Shown here: one piece after another, positions 31,696-41,945 of the stretch
How the letters are laid out: the number at the start of each line of letters is the position of its first letter
Position numbering within the stretch: the stretch's first letter is position 1
From: Xanthoparmelia taractica
Taxonomy: Eukaryota; Ascomycota; Lecanoromycetes; Lecanorales; Parmeliaceae
Reading direction: 5' to 3'
Assembly: GCA_033085395.1 (NCBI GenBank)
Contig: JANQBS010000305.1
Location: forward strand, 1-41,945
Length of the DNA stretch: 41,945 nucleotides
The notes under the pieces: generated by a model
What the model was told of the DNA's origin: nothing
Seen by the model: only the letters and a program-made list of their open reading frames with translations
Databases searched by the model: none
Translations under genes and position numbers: made by a program

Positions 31696-33333
31696 TTAGC
31701 CAAGGCTCACAACGGGCACTAAGCAGCCACTCACCGAGTAGTCCGTAGCAACAACGCCCCTGTTACCATCCACAGCTCTCAGCTTGAACTCTCGCACCAT
31801 CACAATTAAAACAATGCTCAGTTGCATATACGCAAATTGCTCGCCAATACACCTATGCCTGCCAGCGCCAAAGGGTAGGTACGTGCTGTCAGCTCCTGTA
31901 GACACGAGACCGTATCCGTAATCCATCTTCTCTTTCTCCGCGTCCTTGGGATCCGCCATGCTTTCCCATCGGTGCGGATCCCATTTTTCTGCGTTCGGGA
32001 AGTATTCGTCGCTCATCCCCATAGTTGCAGGCGCGGCAAGGAGAACATGCGAGGGTGGGACAACCCATCCGGTGCCTGCGACCGGAAGCGGGTTCTTAAC
32101 TTTCCGCATGATGGAGTGGATTGGAGGATGGAGGCGCAGGGTTTCGCGTATCACGTTCATTGCTAGGGGGAGCTGTTGAATGTTTTCATAGGTCAGAGTA
32201 TTCTCTCCCAGAATGTCCAGTTGCTCTTGGTAAAGCTCCTCCATGATCTCTGGTTGCGCCGCCAGGTGAAGCATTATCCACGAACTAGTGACGGAGGATG
32301 AGTGCTGCCCTGCCATCAAGAGGCCGATCATCATGTGTGCGGTCTCGGTGTCTGGCACGGGTGTGCCGTCTTTGTAGACACTGGTCATCAAATTCCATAT
32401 CATGTCTTCGCTGTCCTTTTCTTTTCCCTTCGAGCGTCGTGCCTTGATGATGTCAGTGTAGATCTGGGTCATCTTCCTCTGAGCTATATCCCGCCTCCGA
32501 TTCTGGGGTAATGGAAACCATGGGAGCATGAAGTTGATGGGCTGGAAGCCGTCGTCCAAATCGTGGTACAACTTCGCAAAAGTCGTATCAAGCTTTTCGC
32601 GGACTTCTATACCTTGTAAGGATCTAGAAGCGGTGAAGAGGGTAATCTGAGCCATTATTGGAGGCAGTTGGACGATGCCGCTTGAACCCTTGAAATTGGG
32701 GGTTCGGTCGATGAAGGAGCGGACCTCGTCCTCCATCAAAGGAACATACGAGCGGAGAGAGTCAGAAGTTAGGCCAAACTTAATGAACTAGCGAAGTGCA
32801 TTAGAGGAGCTTCTTAGGATGTCATTGTGCAGCATACCTTTTTCTGTTCCATGAACTTCGCATTCGGCACGTCGTAGATGACGCCCTTACCAAAGACAGG
32901 CGTCGTCAAGACAGAGTAGATTTCTTCGGCGTTCACATCTTTGAGCTTTGCGTTCAAGATAAATTGATTGCCTTTGGACCCAAGGTAGACAGTGACTTTC
33001 CTACCCAGAAGGATGAAGGTGAAAATGTCGCCATACTTGACAATCATTGTTAACATTCGCGTATCGAGAAATTAAATCACATTCTCGGAATTCCTAAATA
33101 CGCACCTTGGCCTGGCACTGAAAGAGGAATTTGAAGGGATCAATGCCGTAAGTCACTGTACTGCCAATGAAAGGTAGCCAGTGGAACACTACGGGCGGCT
33201 CATTTACTTTTTTGAGCAGAGTCTGCTGGAGGACATTCGCCAGAACGGTGAGGACCAAGATGACAGCGAGCGCAGCGATAATGCTCCAGGCGTGCGCAGA
33301 GACGATGCTTCCGAAAACTGCGAATGGTGTCAT
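31696..33333 (-). CDS. CYP51-like sterol 14-alpha-demethylase P450, 505 aa
   Basis: Exons 33333-33106, 33035-32838 and 32787-31696; both introns are phase 0 and the total is 506 codons. The N-terminus has one membrane anchor (SIIAALAVILVLTVLANVL) and a PPVVFHWLPFIGSTVTYG proline region. CYP51-specific text: GVIYDVPNAKFMEQKK, KFGLTSDSLRSYVPL, I-helix AGQHSSS (residues about 301-307), ETLRLHPPIHSIMRKV with the ExxR at about 357-360, WDPHRW, and haem loop FGAGRHRCIG with Cys about 455. All catalytic elements are present, so it should be an ER-bound, NADPH-P450-reductase-dependent demethylase of ergosterol synthesis or a derived activity. Oddities: Val for the usual Cys in YDCPN, AGQHSSS rather than AGQHTSS, and a C-terminus after TDYS (VSGCLVPVVSLG) unlike the usual MFSRPL..P ending. 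I infer a diverged paralogue, not the main housekeeping copy. Confidence 0.85.
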
Positions 33334-34477
33334 TTGTGCGAGTCTGGTGATGGTGTAGTGATGGTGTGAGAGTGCTTGAATGAGAATGAATGGAAGAAAC
33401 GCTTGAACGAGCCTGTTCCTTCGCTGCGGGGAGGCACAGCTGCAGCAACAGCACGTGTCGTTGTCTTAGCCAGTTACTGCAGCCTTGCGTGCATGATATC
33501 GGAAATCAATCAAGCCTACTATAGAGTACTGTTCAGTCCGTGGAAAGAAAAGAGGAGCTTCCAATATATATTGACCAGGCTGTTGACAAAGGTTCGAAGA
33601 GGCCAACGCTTCGGCACAAACACAGCCAAGACTTCGCGCCAAGACTTGAATTTTGCTACACGCGTTTGCTGTCTCCGCAAACCGGTTTGCCTTGCGTCAA
33701 GGTTACAAGACCGAGGCTGACGATCAACCAATACCACCCTCTACTTCAGTATAGAAGGTTGCACGGGTATTGGAGAGCAGTTGGCGAGAAATTTCATATA
33801 AGGCTAGGGTAGCCTTGTAGCCTTACTCGCGACGAATTTTCAGGCAAGGCTCACATATAATTTAGGTGGGGGCTCATCTCCCCCCACGAGTCTTATCAAT
33901 ATTACCACCGAAACGGAAAATAACAGTAATGCGAGGTGCATAAACTCCGGCTTTCTGCATGCTCACTAATATTGCGCCCTGTTGCGCGCCGCAACGCCCA
34001 GTGCTTTGATTTGCCGATTCGTAGAGTAAGGTTGTATCCTGACAATTCTCCCGTCTTTGCGCTGCATGAAAGTACTTTTTAGGTCAGGAATACTTGGTGC
34101 CCCCCTGCTGGTGCGGTAGTATGCAATACCATCTTACAATATAGAACGTAGATAGGTTCCCCTCAAAAACCCAATGTCCGCACTCTGGCTAGCCATGGAT
34201 CATGCAGCAGAAGAGGCAATCACACCGGCAAGGCGTTGACGTATGGTATTCCATTCCTCGCCCTTGGCTCCGCGTGATAACCTCTTAGGACATCATCCTC
34301 GAGTTACATAGTGATGCAACGGCAAATAGTAGCCAATTCTATAGGCATATTGTCGTACATTTCGGACCCTAAACCTTATGCGTCTTGTCCCGCTCTGGCC
34401 AATACACAATCCAAGTAACGCCACACCACCTTTTCGGGTCTGGGCCTCGTTAAATTTATGTCCCTGACGCAGTACCG
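33334..34477. other. Intergenic, promoter region of the P450, no gene seen
   Basis: About 1.1 kb. The 5' part is the upstream region of the CYP51-like gene. A 33376-33720 open frame has no family features. The region at 33880-34250 has mixed composition and no supported exon. Confidence 0.45.
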
Positions 34478-35123
34478 TCAAACCAGAGGAAAGACTGCCA
34501 TTCCCAATAAGGTACCCGCCCAGACATATCGTGCACAGCGCCTAGCTGCCACTCCCGTTAAAGCAGACGGTTCTGAGCTGGGGGTGACTGTGGCGGTTGT
34601 GGGCGCGGCCGGTTTGGTTGATGTTGACTTGTCTAAGGGGGCACCGGACGCACTATGACTTCGAATCTCAGAGGTGACGCTGTCAGTAGGTAGGGGGAGT
34701 GGTGTCCCAGTAGGAGTAGCCATTGGAGTAGAGGTGGATACCGTGATATTGATGTTTACGGCTTTACAAAGGCTCTCCGTGAAAGTTATAGTCTCTACGG
34801 TATGGTTAGATAACTTAACCAGGTTTGGAGCTGGGACATACTCTGCAAATCGGCCTGACTGCATTCGCTTTCGACGACTGGTAAGAGCGAATTGATGAAA
34901 GATTGATCTTTACAGATGCATTCGATCTCCGTGAGTTGGCAGCCGGTAGAACTTATGCTCGAAAATGCAGCTTTTTCCTGTGTGTCTATTTCTTAGCCGA
35001 TTTCAAGGACTGTGGGGTGCTACTTGCACGTACAGCACATTGAGGAACATCAGATATACTCTGAGCTATAATCTGGCGTGTGGTAAGAGTCAGGATAGTT
35101 ACCAACGCCCAAAGGCAAGCCAT
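34478..35123 (-). CDS. GPI-anchored CFEM-domain protein, 180 aa
   Basis: Exons 35123-35034, 34977-34842 and 34794-34478, with introns of 56 nt (GTACGT..ACACAG) and 47 nt (GTATGT..CGTAG, branch TCTAAC); phases 0 and 1 agree. Start MACLWALVTILTLTTRQIIA is a signal peptide. A further in-frame ATG at 35201 would give a longer, less typical leader. The CFEM domain follows: SDVPQC, STGCQLTEIECICKDQSF, SEC and SLCKAV. Mature cysteines are at 29, 43, 50, 52, 69 and 85, six instead of the canonical eight. The Asp that usually stands before CxC and can bind haem iron is Glu here. A Thr/Ser/Pro-rich stalk leads to a hydrophobic tail (WAGTLLGMAVFPLV) that fits a GPI signal. It is likely a cell-wall or plasma-membrane surface protein; roles in the family include haem uptake, adhesion and host interaction. 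Confidence 0.8.
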
Positions 35124-36394
35124 ATTTGTAGATGTTAATAGTAAGTCTATCTGAAGGAGCAGGAGTACTGCAACAATATACTCAACGAGTGAGTTGATCA
35201 TCGGAGAGAGCGTGGAGGAGGGCTCACGGGAGATAATATAGGATGAGACTTAAGGTGGCATAAGGGGCCTACCTCTAGGATTTCTTGGCGTAGCAGCTCT
35301 TCAATATGTCGTATTGAGAGAGTAAGGCAGATACCGTGCCGTGCGTTCCAATTTCGCCACAAAGCCGCAGACATGACTTCACCTGTGCCACTCTTCTGCT
35401 CATGAGGTTCACTTCAGCCCTGTGGCAAGAGGGAATGCAGCTTCTGGTAGCGAGTTTGGAGTCTCGGTACATCTCACCGGATTGGGAATCGAGTCACGAT
35501 ATGGGCACGAAAAACTGCGCATGCGGCTGAAACCGGCATGGGCTTAGTGAGTGGGAGCCCAATCTACATCGGCGATCAGATTTATTCTGATAGAGACAAG
35601 TGTCTTGACAGAGCGGTGGGATGCTGAATAGTGACAAATTGACAACTTCTGACATACATATCGATGCTGCCTACTCCGCCATATTCGTTTGATTCGACAA
35701 AGGGATCTTTGGGAATGTGATGGATGTACCTCGTTAGCCTCGGCGGATGCCGCCTCTAGTGAATCCTCACGATACCGTGCGGCAGTGTATGCATCAGGCT
35801 GAACAATATCGAGGCTCTTTATTCTTTTAGACTCTCAAGAGGGTTGCAATATGAACAGCGGGGCGATTATTATCTAGCTTAGGTAAAGTGTAGGATGCCG
35901 GTGACGACTAAGCAGAGTCACATAAAAAGAATAGCTCGGCTTTCATGTAGCATTTCCTCCTTTTTTAAAAAAGTCCATCAACTGTGAATCGATTTCATGC
36001 ATATATGATTTCCGTCGGACAGAGCTGCGCCGTTCTTGATCGGCAAGCCATTACCATTTTGGCGACAACGCCGAACATGCATAAGACATGTGCAAGTGTT
36101 CGTAAGAAGGCCGTACTGACTCCAAGACCAAGCTGACCACTGGTTTCACAAATTTTTCCATCTCGAGTACTAGTACTCGTATCACAGCTACCCTCTCCTC
36201 AGTTGAACTCACTGCCGCCTACTTGGTTACTCTCTTGCCCCACCACACGTCCAATTTAAGAACACTTTAGCACGAGGCGGATTTCATTGATTTCACTTCT
36301 TAAAGAGGTTACAGGATCCTAAATCTGTCTGTTCTTCAAGTTTGGAAACGACAGGTGCTCTTTAGCCTAAGCACACTTCTCAAAATCTCACTCC
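35124..36394. other. Intergenic, no gene seen
   Basis: About 1.27 kb. Only small frames. This divergent region should carry the CFEM promoter and the former promoter of the rhodopsin-domain pseudogene. Confidence 0.45.
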
Positions 36395-38189
36395 ATGGAC
36401 TCATCGGCCCCGTCAGACGACTCTTCCACCGGGGTGACGCTTCCAGCTGCTTTCCCCCCACCAGGCGTAACAAGCAACTTTATCAATCCCGTTACTCGCG
36501 GTCCAGTCCTTGTCATTACAAGTGCAGTCTGTATAACCTTGATGGTTATATGTGTAACAGTTCGATATTACACAAAACTTTATATCAAAAAGACGTGGGG
36601 CTGGGACGACTGTTTGTGTTGCTCCAGACTCGTATTACCGGCGCTAAATCTTTCCAGGGACCTGTATACCAGCTACGGTAAGACCGTTGTCATTGATTCG
36701 AGTTTTTTTCTCATGGTTCACGACAAGATCGGCTCCATTGGGTTTGCTGCTACATCACTGTCACGTAAGCAGATAGCTATCTGTGCTAGGCCGTCATTCC
36801 ATTCGCTGACTTTCTGATAGCGTTGGGCGACGGTGTTGGTCCACATCAATGGAATGTTCCATTCACGGCTTTCACCTCGAGTCTTCTCCGAGTAAGGCCT
36901 CCAGAGCCTTTTCAGGCCAACTCAGTAATATTGATTTTCATCATCTAGAGATTCGTCGTCCTTGATATGCTTTACTCTTCAACTATCCTAATGACGAAAC
37001 TTTCTCTTCTTCTTCTTTACCTTCGAATCTTCCGCCCCAACGTCAGATTAAGATACTGCATTTATGTGAGTATAGGGTTCCTCTCTCTCTTTTATTGCGC
37101 AATCTTCATTGCCTTCGGGGTCCTATCAATTCCGAAACGTGGATAAAGTTAGCTGGTAGCTATAGTATCAGTCGACACCGCTAAGGACATATCTCTGGGC
37201 ACAGCGCAGGGTGCTGTAGGCGTCGCTACAGATTTCTTTATTTTCTGTCTCTCAATACCTGTGGTATGAAAATTGCAGCTCCCGCTGAAAAAGAAGGTTG
37301 GCGTTCTGGCTATCTTCATGACTGGTCTTCTGTGAGTCAGCCACTACAAGAGACCCTCAATGGGAACTGATGCCCAAGACATCTAGTGTATGCACTGCGA
37401 GTGCTTTTGGGCTGTATTATCGAGTCAAATTGGGTCGAAACGATGATGTAACCTGAAAGCTGGTCACTGTCCTACTCTGGGTGTCAATATTCACTGACTG
37501 TTGTCAGCATTGTCGAATTGACCGTAGGTGTCATGTGCAGCTGCCTTACTTCTTTCCCTGGATTCTTTCGATATCATCTGCCATTACTCAGGTCCATTTT
37601 CTCATTTTTCAGTTCCAGTCTCAGGAGTCTTCACCTCTTAAGGCCGCTAGATCGATTCAGCGATCTCAGCAATATTCCCAGCAACAGAGCTAGTAATACG
37701 AGACGACTAGTCATCAAAGACATCAAAATAACTCTTGGCTCTCAAGTCGACGGAAGGGGGCGCTTTATAAGTCCAGCGAGCGTTATCGCGACGGATCCAG
37801 ACTGGCTTCCACTCTCCGAAGTCGGTCACAATATATCCACCCACGCTAATAATGCACCAGAGGCAACACATCGTGAATACTACGAGGAGATGGCAGAGGA
37901 ACAGTATTCACGGATTCAATATCCGCCACCAACTCACGATCACCATTCACAACGAAGCTGGAACCGGAACGCATCTCACACGAGTACAGAACTTGGGTAT
38001 CCTAAGAGTGGACGAGCACCAAAAACGAAGCAGAGTATGAAAAGTGGTAGAGCATGGTGGAAGATATACCGACGGTCAAACACCACTCGTACAGGCTATT
38101 GGGATATCATGAGCTTCTTTCGCACAGACGTTACGAGGTCTCTCGGTCAGTCACAAATGCATTCTGAGAGCGGCTCTAGTGCGGTATAA
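36395..38189 (+). pseudogene. Fungal rhodopsin-domain (PF20684-type) gene with several premature stops
   Basis: Exons rebuilt from frame logic: 36395-36611, 36658-36677, 36728-36764, 36821-36891, 36949-37331, 37387-about 37480, and a last exon from about 37509. Family text is plain: RYYTKLYIKKTWGWDD, GDGVGPHQWNVPFTAF, TKLSLLLLYLRIFRPN, DFFIFCLSIPVV, VCTASAFGLYYRVKLG, ELTVGVMCSCL and FPGFFRYHLPLL. In-frame stops occur at 37144-37146 (TAA), 37150-37152 (TAG), 37267-37269 (TGA, at the usual Trp of VVWKL) and 37454-37456 (TGA, at the usual Trp before KLV). The junction near 37480-37509 needs an unusually short intron or an indel. Splice sites are otherwise preserved, so decay came after the gene was functional. 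It belongs to another subfamily than the intact gene at 18446-19927. Confidence 0.8.
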
Positions 38190-39508
38190 CAACCTGACGT
38201 GCAGAATGACGACAAGCTGGGCTTTCCATGCTACAGTACCGTATACTCACTTCTCTTATCCCAAGCATTCTGATTAAGTACCGTTGGGAGTCTGGACCTT
38301 AACTCACAACCTGAGACAGTGAATTTTGAAGAGGTATATACAAAAGAATAGCGTTGAGATCGTTCAACTTTCCCTTTTCAATCTCAATGTTCATTGCCAG
38401 CCCAGCCTTCTCATAACTGCCCTTTCCACTGATGCGGAACCAGGCGCCCCTTATCTTTGATATGACTCAGCGCAATGTTTCTGTCATCAACTCTAACTGT
38501 TTCCAGAATAGTATGAGCTTCGCACCGACAATGCCATATTATCCCAAGCGACAAGAAGACGGACACCCAACAAAGGCAAAAGCAATGACAATGACTCTGG
38601 CTAAATGCTCATTGGATCATACCTACCAAGCATGCAACCCCCATTAAAAATTTAGCAGAAACCAGTGATAGAAAACCCCAGTAAATCAACCGCACAACCT
38701 ATTCAACAATGCACCCAACCCGCTTCCCTTCCTCCGCCTTCCCAAAAATACCAACCACCAACACCCACTCACCAACCATATGCTCCTACCACCAGCAGAA
38801 GCACTACTGCTACTGCACCATCGCAGCACCCCAACTCACATCGCAGTGCGACAAGAGCCGAAGAAGCCTCTCTTGCCGTGCGTCCATCACGTACTATTAC
38901 ACGATGACTTACTGTAACGCGCATTGATACTTGGATATGTTTTATGATCCGAAACACGAAAAAGAAAGAGAGAATGATGGTACAGCACGAAGCTGAGGGA
39001 AGCGCATGAGTGGAAAGAGTGAAGGGGATGTTTGGGCTTGTCTTGTCTTTTTGCGCGAGGTTGTTGAGTGGACGCCTAGGGGGAACGGTATGTGGATTTC
39101 GCTTTTCATAGTTTTATAGATGAAGTCGCATATTGGTAGGACTCTCCAGAGAGTGTAAATTTCGAGCATGTTTTACTTTTCATGCCTGCTCTTTCCTCTA
39201 TCTATGCTCGAATCACATTGGCAAAAGCGCGATTTCAACCGGCGTTTGTTGGAAGGCTGAAACTGTTCTGTCCGTATTTCCGTAAAGGGATAGAGACACA
39301 GGTCTTCGTCGTCACCAGAGGTCTATGCGGCTGCCATTTATCGGACGAACATTCACACCAACAAAGATTTGCGACGAGCAAATACCAGAAAACGGTGAAA
39401 ATCCTGCAGGGTGGACTCCCAATTATCAAGGTGACTTTGCGGGCGGTGGAATTGCCGTCACGATACCAGTCGATTCTGAATAACCAGACTAATACTCCTC
39501 TGACGCAT
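38190..39508. other. Intergenic, no gene seen
   Basis: About 1.3 kb between the rhodopsin pseudogene and the Mutator-like remnant. Pro/Thr/Gln-rich open frames at 38665-38927 reflect a C/A-rich stretch. A segment with AIQSSNGLRYFAKLRNLGFD in one plus frame (about 39525-39590) may be a scrap of another gene. Nothing firm. Confidence 0.4.
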
Positions 39509-40858
39509 TTACCGGGACGGCGCTGCAGAACGCCATCCAATCTTCGAATGGTCTCCGATACTTTGCAAAATTACGCAACCTCGGATTCGATGGCTGAGTT
39601 TGAGTTTGGGGATTGGATGTGAAAGGAATTCGAAGGCTTCTTTGCAGTTCTTAGCACCCAACTCACGCTTGAGAGTCTGCTCACAGTGACGGCGACACAG
39701 CAGATGCTGGACCTCTTGCTCGCCGGTCTTCAAGCCTTCAAAGGCCAGTCTAACAGCTCGCTGTTCAGCTGCTGAGTCGTTAGTAATCATATAGCGAAGC
39801 AGCCAGCCACCTCTTCCTCCACACCATTGCTTGGTCTGACACAAAAACGCGGTTACAACATCACCGTCTTCGTACTGCGACAGCATGTGAGCGCAAGGGA
39901 TCCATCGGCCCTGCTCACTGCGAGTAGCTATCGTAAACAGATACCATTTAAGGCCGTTGATGTTATGTGTAGAGTCCATGAGGGCTAGGTGGCCTCGTCT
40001 CTTCAAGAATTCGATGCGGGCTATGAGATTAGATCAGTTACAACATCAAAAAAAGACCACTATGTTGATCTTAATGATATCCATGAAATCGAGCGTGTGA
40101 TTGTGAGTCAAACACGGGTCTCTGGCCTTATTCTAATGAATGAATAGAGCGACCGATATGAGAATACTACGATCTGATGGACTGTAGTGCTTGATTATCT
40201 TTATCTTCATAGCGCAAGGCTGACACGTGCGAAGGATCTTATTTCGATGGTCATGGGTCTCGGACTCAGTCGCGTCTTTGTATAGACGACACCATCAATA
40301 GAATAACTAAGTACCTAACTTGGTGATGGGATTGTTGCATACTTAAAGATTATCGACGAATAACCATAGCTGAGCGAATTCTTCAGCAGTCCAACTAATC
40401 TGCTTAGTAATTTCGAACATCGTTTGACGAATGACCTCAACCGTTACTGGCAAGGTCATGATTGTTGACCTCAAATGCGAGACGGCTACCTCCTCCGCCT
40501 GAGTCTTCCTCCTCTTACGCCCTTTGCGAGGCTCTTTCTAGTCTTCCGACGCGTCAAATAAGATCTTTGGCTTACGCTTAAGGGAGGAGAAAGAGGAAGG
40601 GTCGAGGGGAGGGGCGGAAGGCTCTAATAACGATAATCTAGAGGCGTCAGAATAGGTGGGCCTACTTCACTCGCCTTCGCTGAGTTCACTATCCTTATCT
40701 TCTTGCTTAGAGGTTAGGAAATCGTCTGAATACACCGTCTCTGGGGTCCTATTTCGATCAAATCCCTCGGGGTTGCTACCGTACCAATCGAGCTCCTTCT
40801 GGATATTCTTAAAGGTATTATACTAAGGTGGCTGACGTACGACGCGATCATAGGACAT
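39509..40858 (-). mobile_element. Mutator-like (MULE) transposon remnant, internally deleted
   Basis: From ATG 40858 down to 39509 one frame is kept, with scattered stops. The start (MSYDRVVRQPP) and an acidic/Pro-rich leader are followed by a basic KEPRKGRKRRK stretch, a WTAEEFAQLWLFVDN segment and a zinc-binding-like C..C region (RTCQPCAMKIKIIKHY) with a downstream HNHTLDF. The MULE transposase core comes next: GHLALMDSTHN, LKWYLFTIATRSE, WIPCAHMLSQYEDGDVV, ITNDSAAEQRAV and LCRRHCEQTLKREL. The usual 150 or so residues between the zinc region and the core are missing, and the sequence loses similarity after KEAFEFLS. Stops at expected Trp/Gln codons suggest RIP. Confidence 0.75.
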
Positions 40859-41186
40859 ACTAGGCGGGGCTGAGTAATATACGCAAAAATCTAGTAAAAG
40901 GGAGATGTTTTAAGGTGACGGCGAGGTATAGAGAAGGTGATAGTAGCAGGCAAAACGCGTCCTCTATTTACTATGGAAATTCCTTACTAATCAGGGGAGT
41001 GTGGCTGTACCGGCTTATCGTGTCTCCGATACTATATACTAGCGTTGGCTAAGGTTTAAAAGGTACTCACACTCAGCCTCGTTTCTCGACTAAGTGCTAG
41101 CCGACCATACATAAAAATCAGCCATACGTTAAAATTTCGCGTTTTTCAATTTATTCTTCTTTCAATTCATATATATCAATCACATT
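40859..41186. other. Transition into the right-hand A+T-rich block
   Basis: Mixed sequence becoming A+T-rich; it probably includes the terminal part of the MULE and the 5' end of the pogo/Fot1 remnant. No gene. Confidence 0.4.
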
Positions 41187-41826
41187 ATGAATATATTATA
41201 TATAGTCGTCGAAGAACGCTTAACAAATATTATCGTCGCGTATAACGCGTGCAAGAAGCTCAAGATGTCTGAACTTACGCGAAAATATTATGTATTATAC
41301 GATTGGCTCCGATCTTGTCATAATAATGCACTCTTTAAATTAGTAGTACGAGAACTTTATAATAGACGCCTTAAGTCTAATTAGAAGTCAGCTCTAAGTC
41401 TATACTATTAGAAACTTAGCAATATAGATACTTTAGTTTGTTTAAATACGATTAAAACGAAAATCAATCGACTTATTCTTTAAGATTGCGATCTCGTTAA
41501 TCTATTACTCTTAGTCGAATTATATTAAGTTAAGCGATAAATAAATTAATAGCTAGATCTCTTTAAAGTTAAACGAAGGTCTTTAGCTATAGAGCGAAAG
41601 AATATATATAATTTAAAGCTTATTATGAGTTATTTTAAGAGATATAAGAGCGTGATATAAGAGTTTAAAATATATTCTTATAATATGTAAAACTTTAACG
41701 AGACTAAATATCGTATTAATATAATACGTAGCGATTGAGTTATTGTAATAGATTCGACACGTACGATCTATAGTAAGTATTCTAATAATCGCGAGTTGCT
41801 AATAGTTCTTAAGTGTATTAATAATA
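41187..41826 (+). mobile_element. pogo/Fot1-like (DDE_1) transposon remnant, RIP-decayed, cut by a MITE
   Basis: The first 65 codons are open and encode a Psq-type helix-turn-helix: EERLTNIIVAYNACKKLKMS then ELTRKYYVLYDWLRS. Further on in other frames or after stops come a VKR...INS-like segment (CENPB-type domain) and, before 41826, text resembling DETGFRIGI..SDWV..IDSTR and NNRELLTVVECI of DDE_1 transposases, here as ETKYRINI, DSTRTIYSKYSNNRELLI and VLKCINN. TGA replaces the Trp of SDWV. The element stops where a MITE begins at 41827 (TA target), so the rest should continue beyond the window. Confidence 0.7.
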
Positions 41827-41945
41827 CGGGTCGGAAAGGTGTGGTATCTGTTGAACATAGTCGTTTTCAACTTTTTTTTCAACTTTTTTTAAAAAATTAT
41901 ATCTTTTTAATCTATTTATAGAATTTTATAATTATATAAGCGTTC
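41827..41945. mobile_element. Partial second copy of the MITE, inverted relative to the one at 1557-1829
   Basis: From CGGGTCGGAAAGGTGTGG onward the 119 bp match the reverse complement of about 1829-1711 almost base for base, including the two CAAC-T-run blocks. TA precedes the element (41825-41826). It is truncated by the window end. It keeps CTGTTGAACATAG where the left copy has the CpA-mutated state. Confidence 0.85.

Noticed and set aside
25415..35123. A complete biosynthetic gene cluster (methyltransferase, SDR, P450)
   Set aside because: No polyketide synthase, NRPS, terpene cyclase, transporter or cluster regulator is visible, the methyltransferase is broken, and the P450 is CYP51-like. 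Co-regulation cannot be supported.

Overview
The window looks like a piece of accessory chromosome from a filamentous ascomycete (Pezizomycotina; Dothideomycetes would fit best, but this is inference). The evidence is as follows. Genes carry short 45-100 nt introns with GT..AG ends and CTNA-type branch points. Several families are typical of filamentous ascomycetes: CFEM, fungal rhodopsin-domain membrane proteins, a DUF6601-like protein, a CorA-like transporter and an OTT_1508-like deaminase. DNA transposons of the Tc1/mariner, pogo/Fot1 and Mutator-like types are decayed by C-to-T/G-to-A changes in the manner of repeat-induced point mutation (RIP).

Layout. 1-2510 is mostly an A+T-rich, RIP-like island holding a complete 273-bp TA-flanked MITE (1557-1829). 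3020-5266 (+) is a two-exon nucleic-acid/nucleotide deaminase-like gene. 6511-8979 (-) is the most unusual locus: a tandem array of about six cold-shock domains, each cut by introns at the same two positions. It has an in-frame TAG after the first domain and two degenerate modules. 10491-11594 (+) is a DUF6601-like membrane protein. 12169-12772 (-) is an unassigned three-exon gene. 13831-15400 (+) is a CorA-like transporter. 18446-19927 (-) is an intact nine-exon fungal rhodopsin-domain protein. 21774-22126 (+) is a small secreted protein made of 12-residue repeats. 23283-24006 (+) is a coiled-coil/glycine-rich protein with a TCC microsatellite in its intron.

25.4-35.1 kb holds a broken class I methyltransferase (-), a short-chain dehydrogenase with a possible mitochondrial leader (-), a decayed Tc1/mariner element with perfect 41-bp terminal repeats (29819-31304), a small MITE, a full-length CYP51-like P450 (-) and a GPI-anchored CFEM protein (-). 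36395-38189 is a second rhodopsin-domain gene killed by nonsense changes. From 39.5 kb the window runs into a Mutator-like remnant, then a pogo/Fot1 remnant that is interrupted at 41827 by a second copy of the left-hand MITE in inverted orientation.

I see no obvious single pathway. The membrane, secreted and surface proteins (rhodopsin family, CFEM, repeat protein, CorA) and the three broken genes between RIP-marked repeats fit a fast-evolving, repeat-bounded compartment. The best candidate for something undescribed is the tandem cold-shock-domain gene and its conditional-looking stop codon. All gene models were spliced by hand from frame and splice-site logic; no transcript or database comparison was available.
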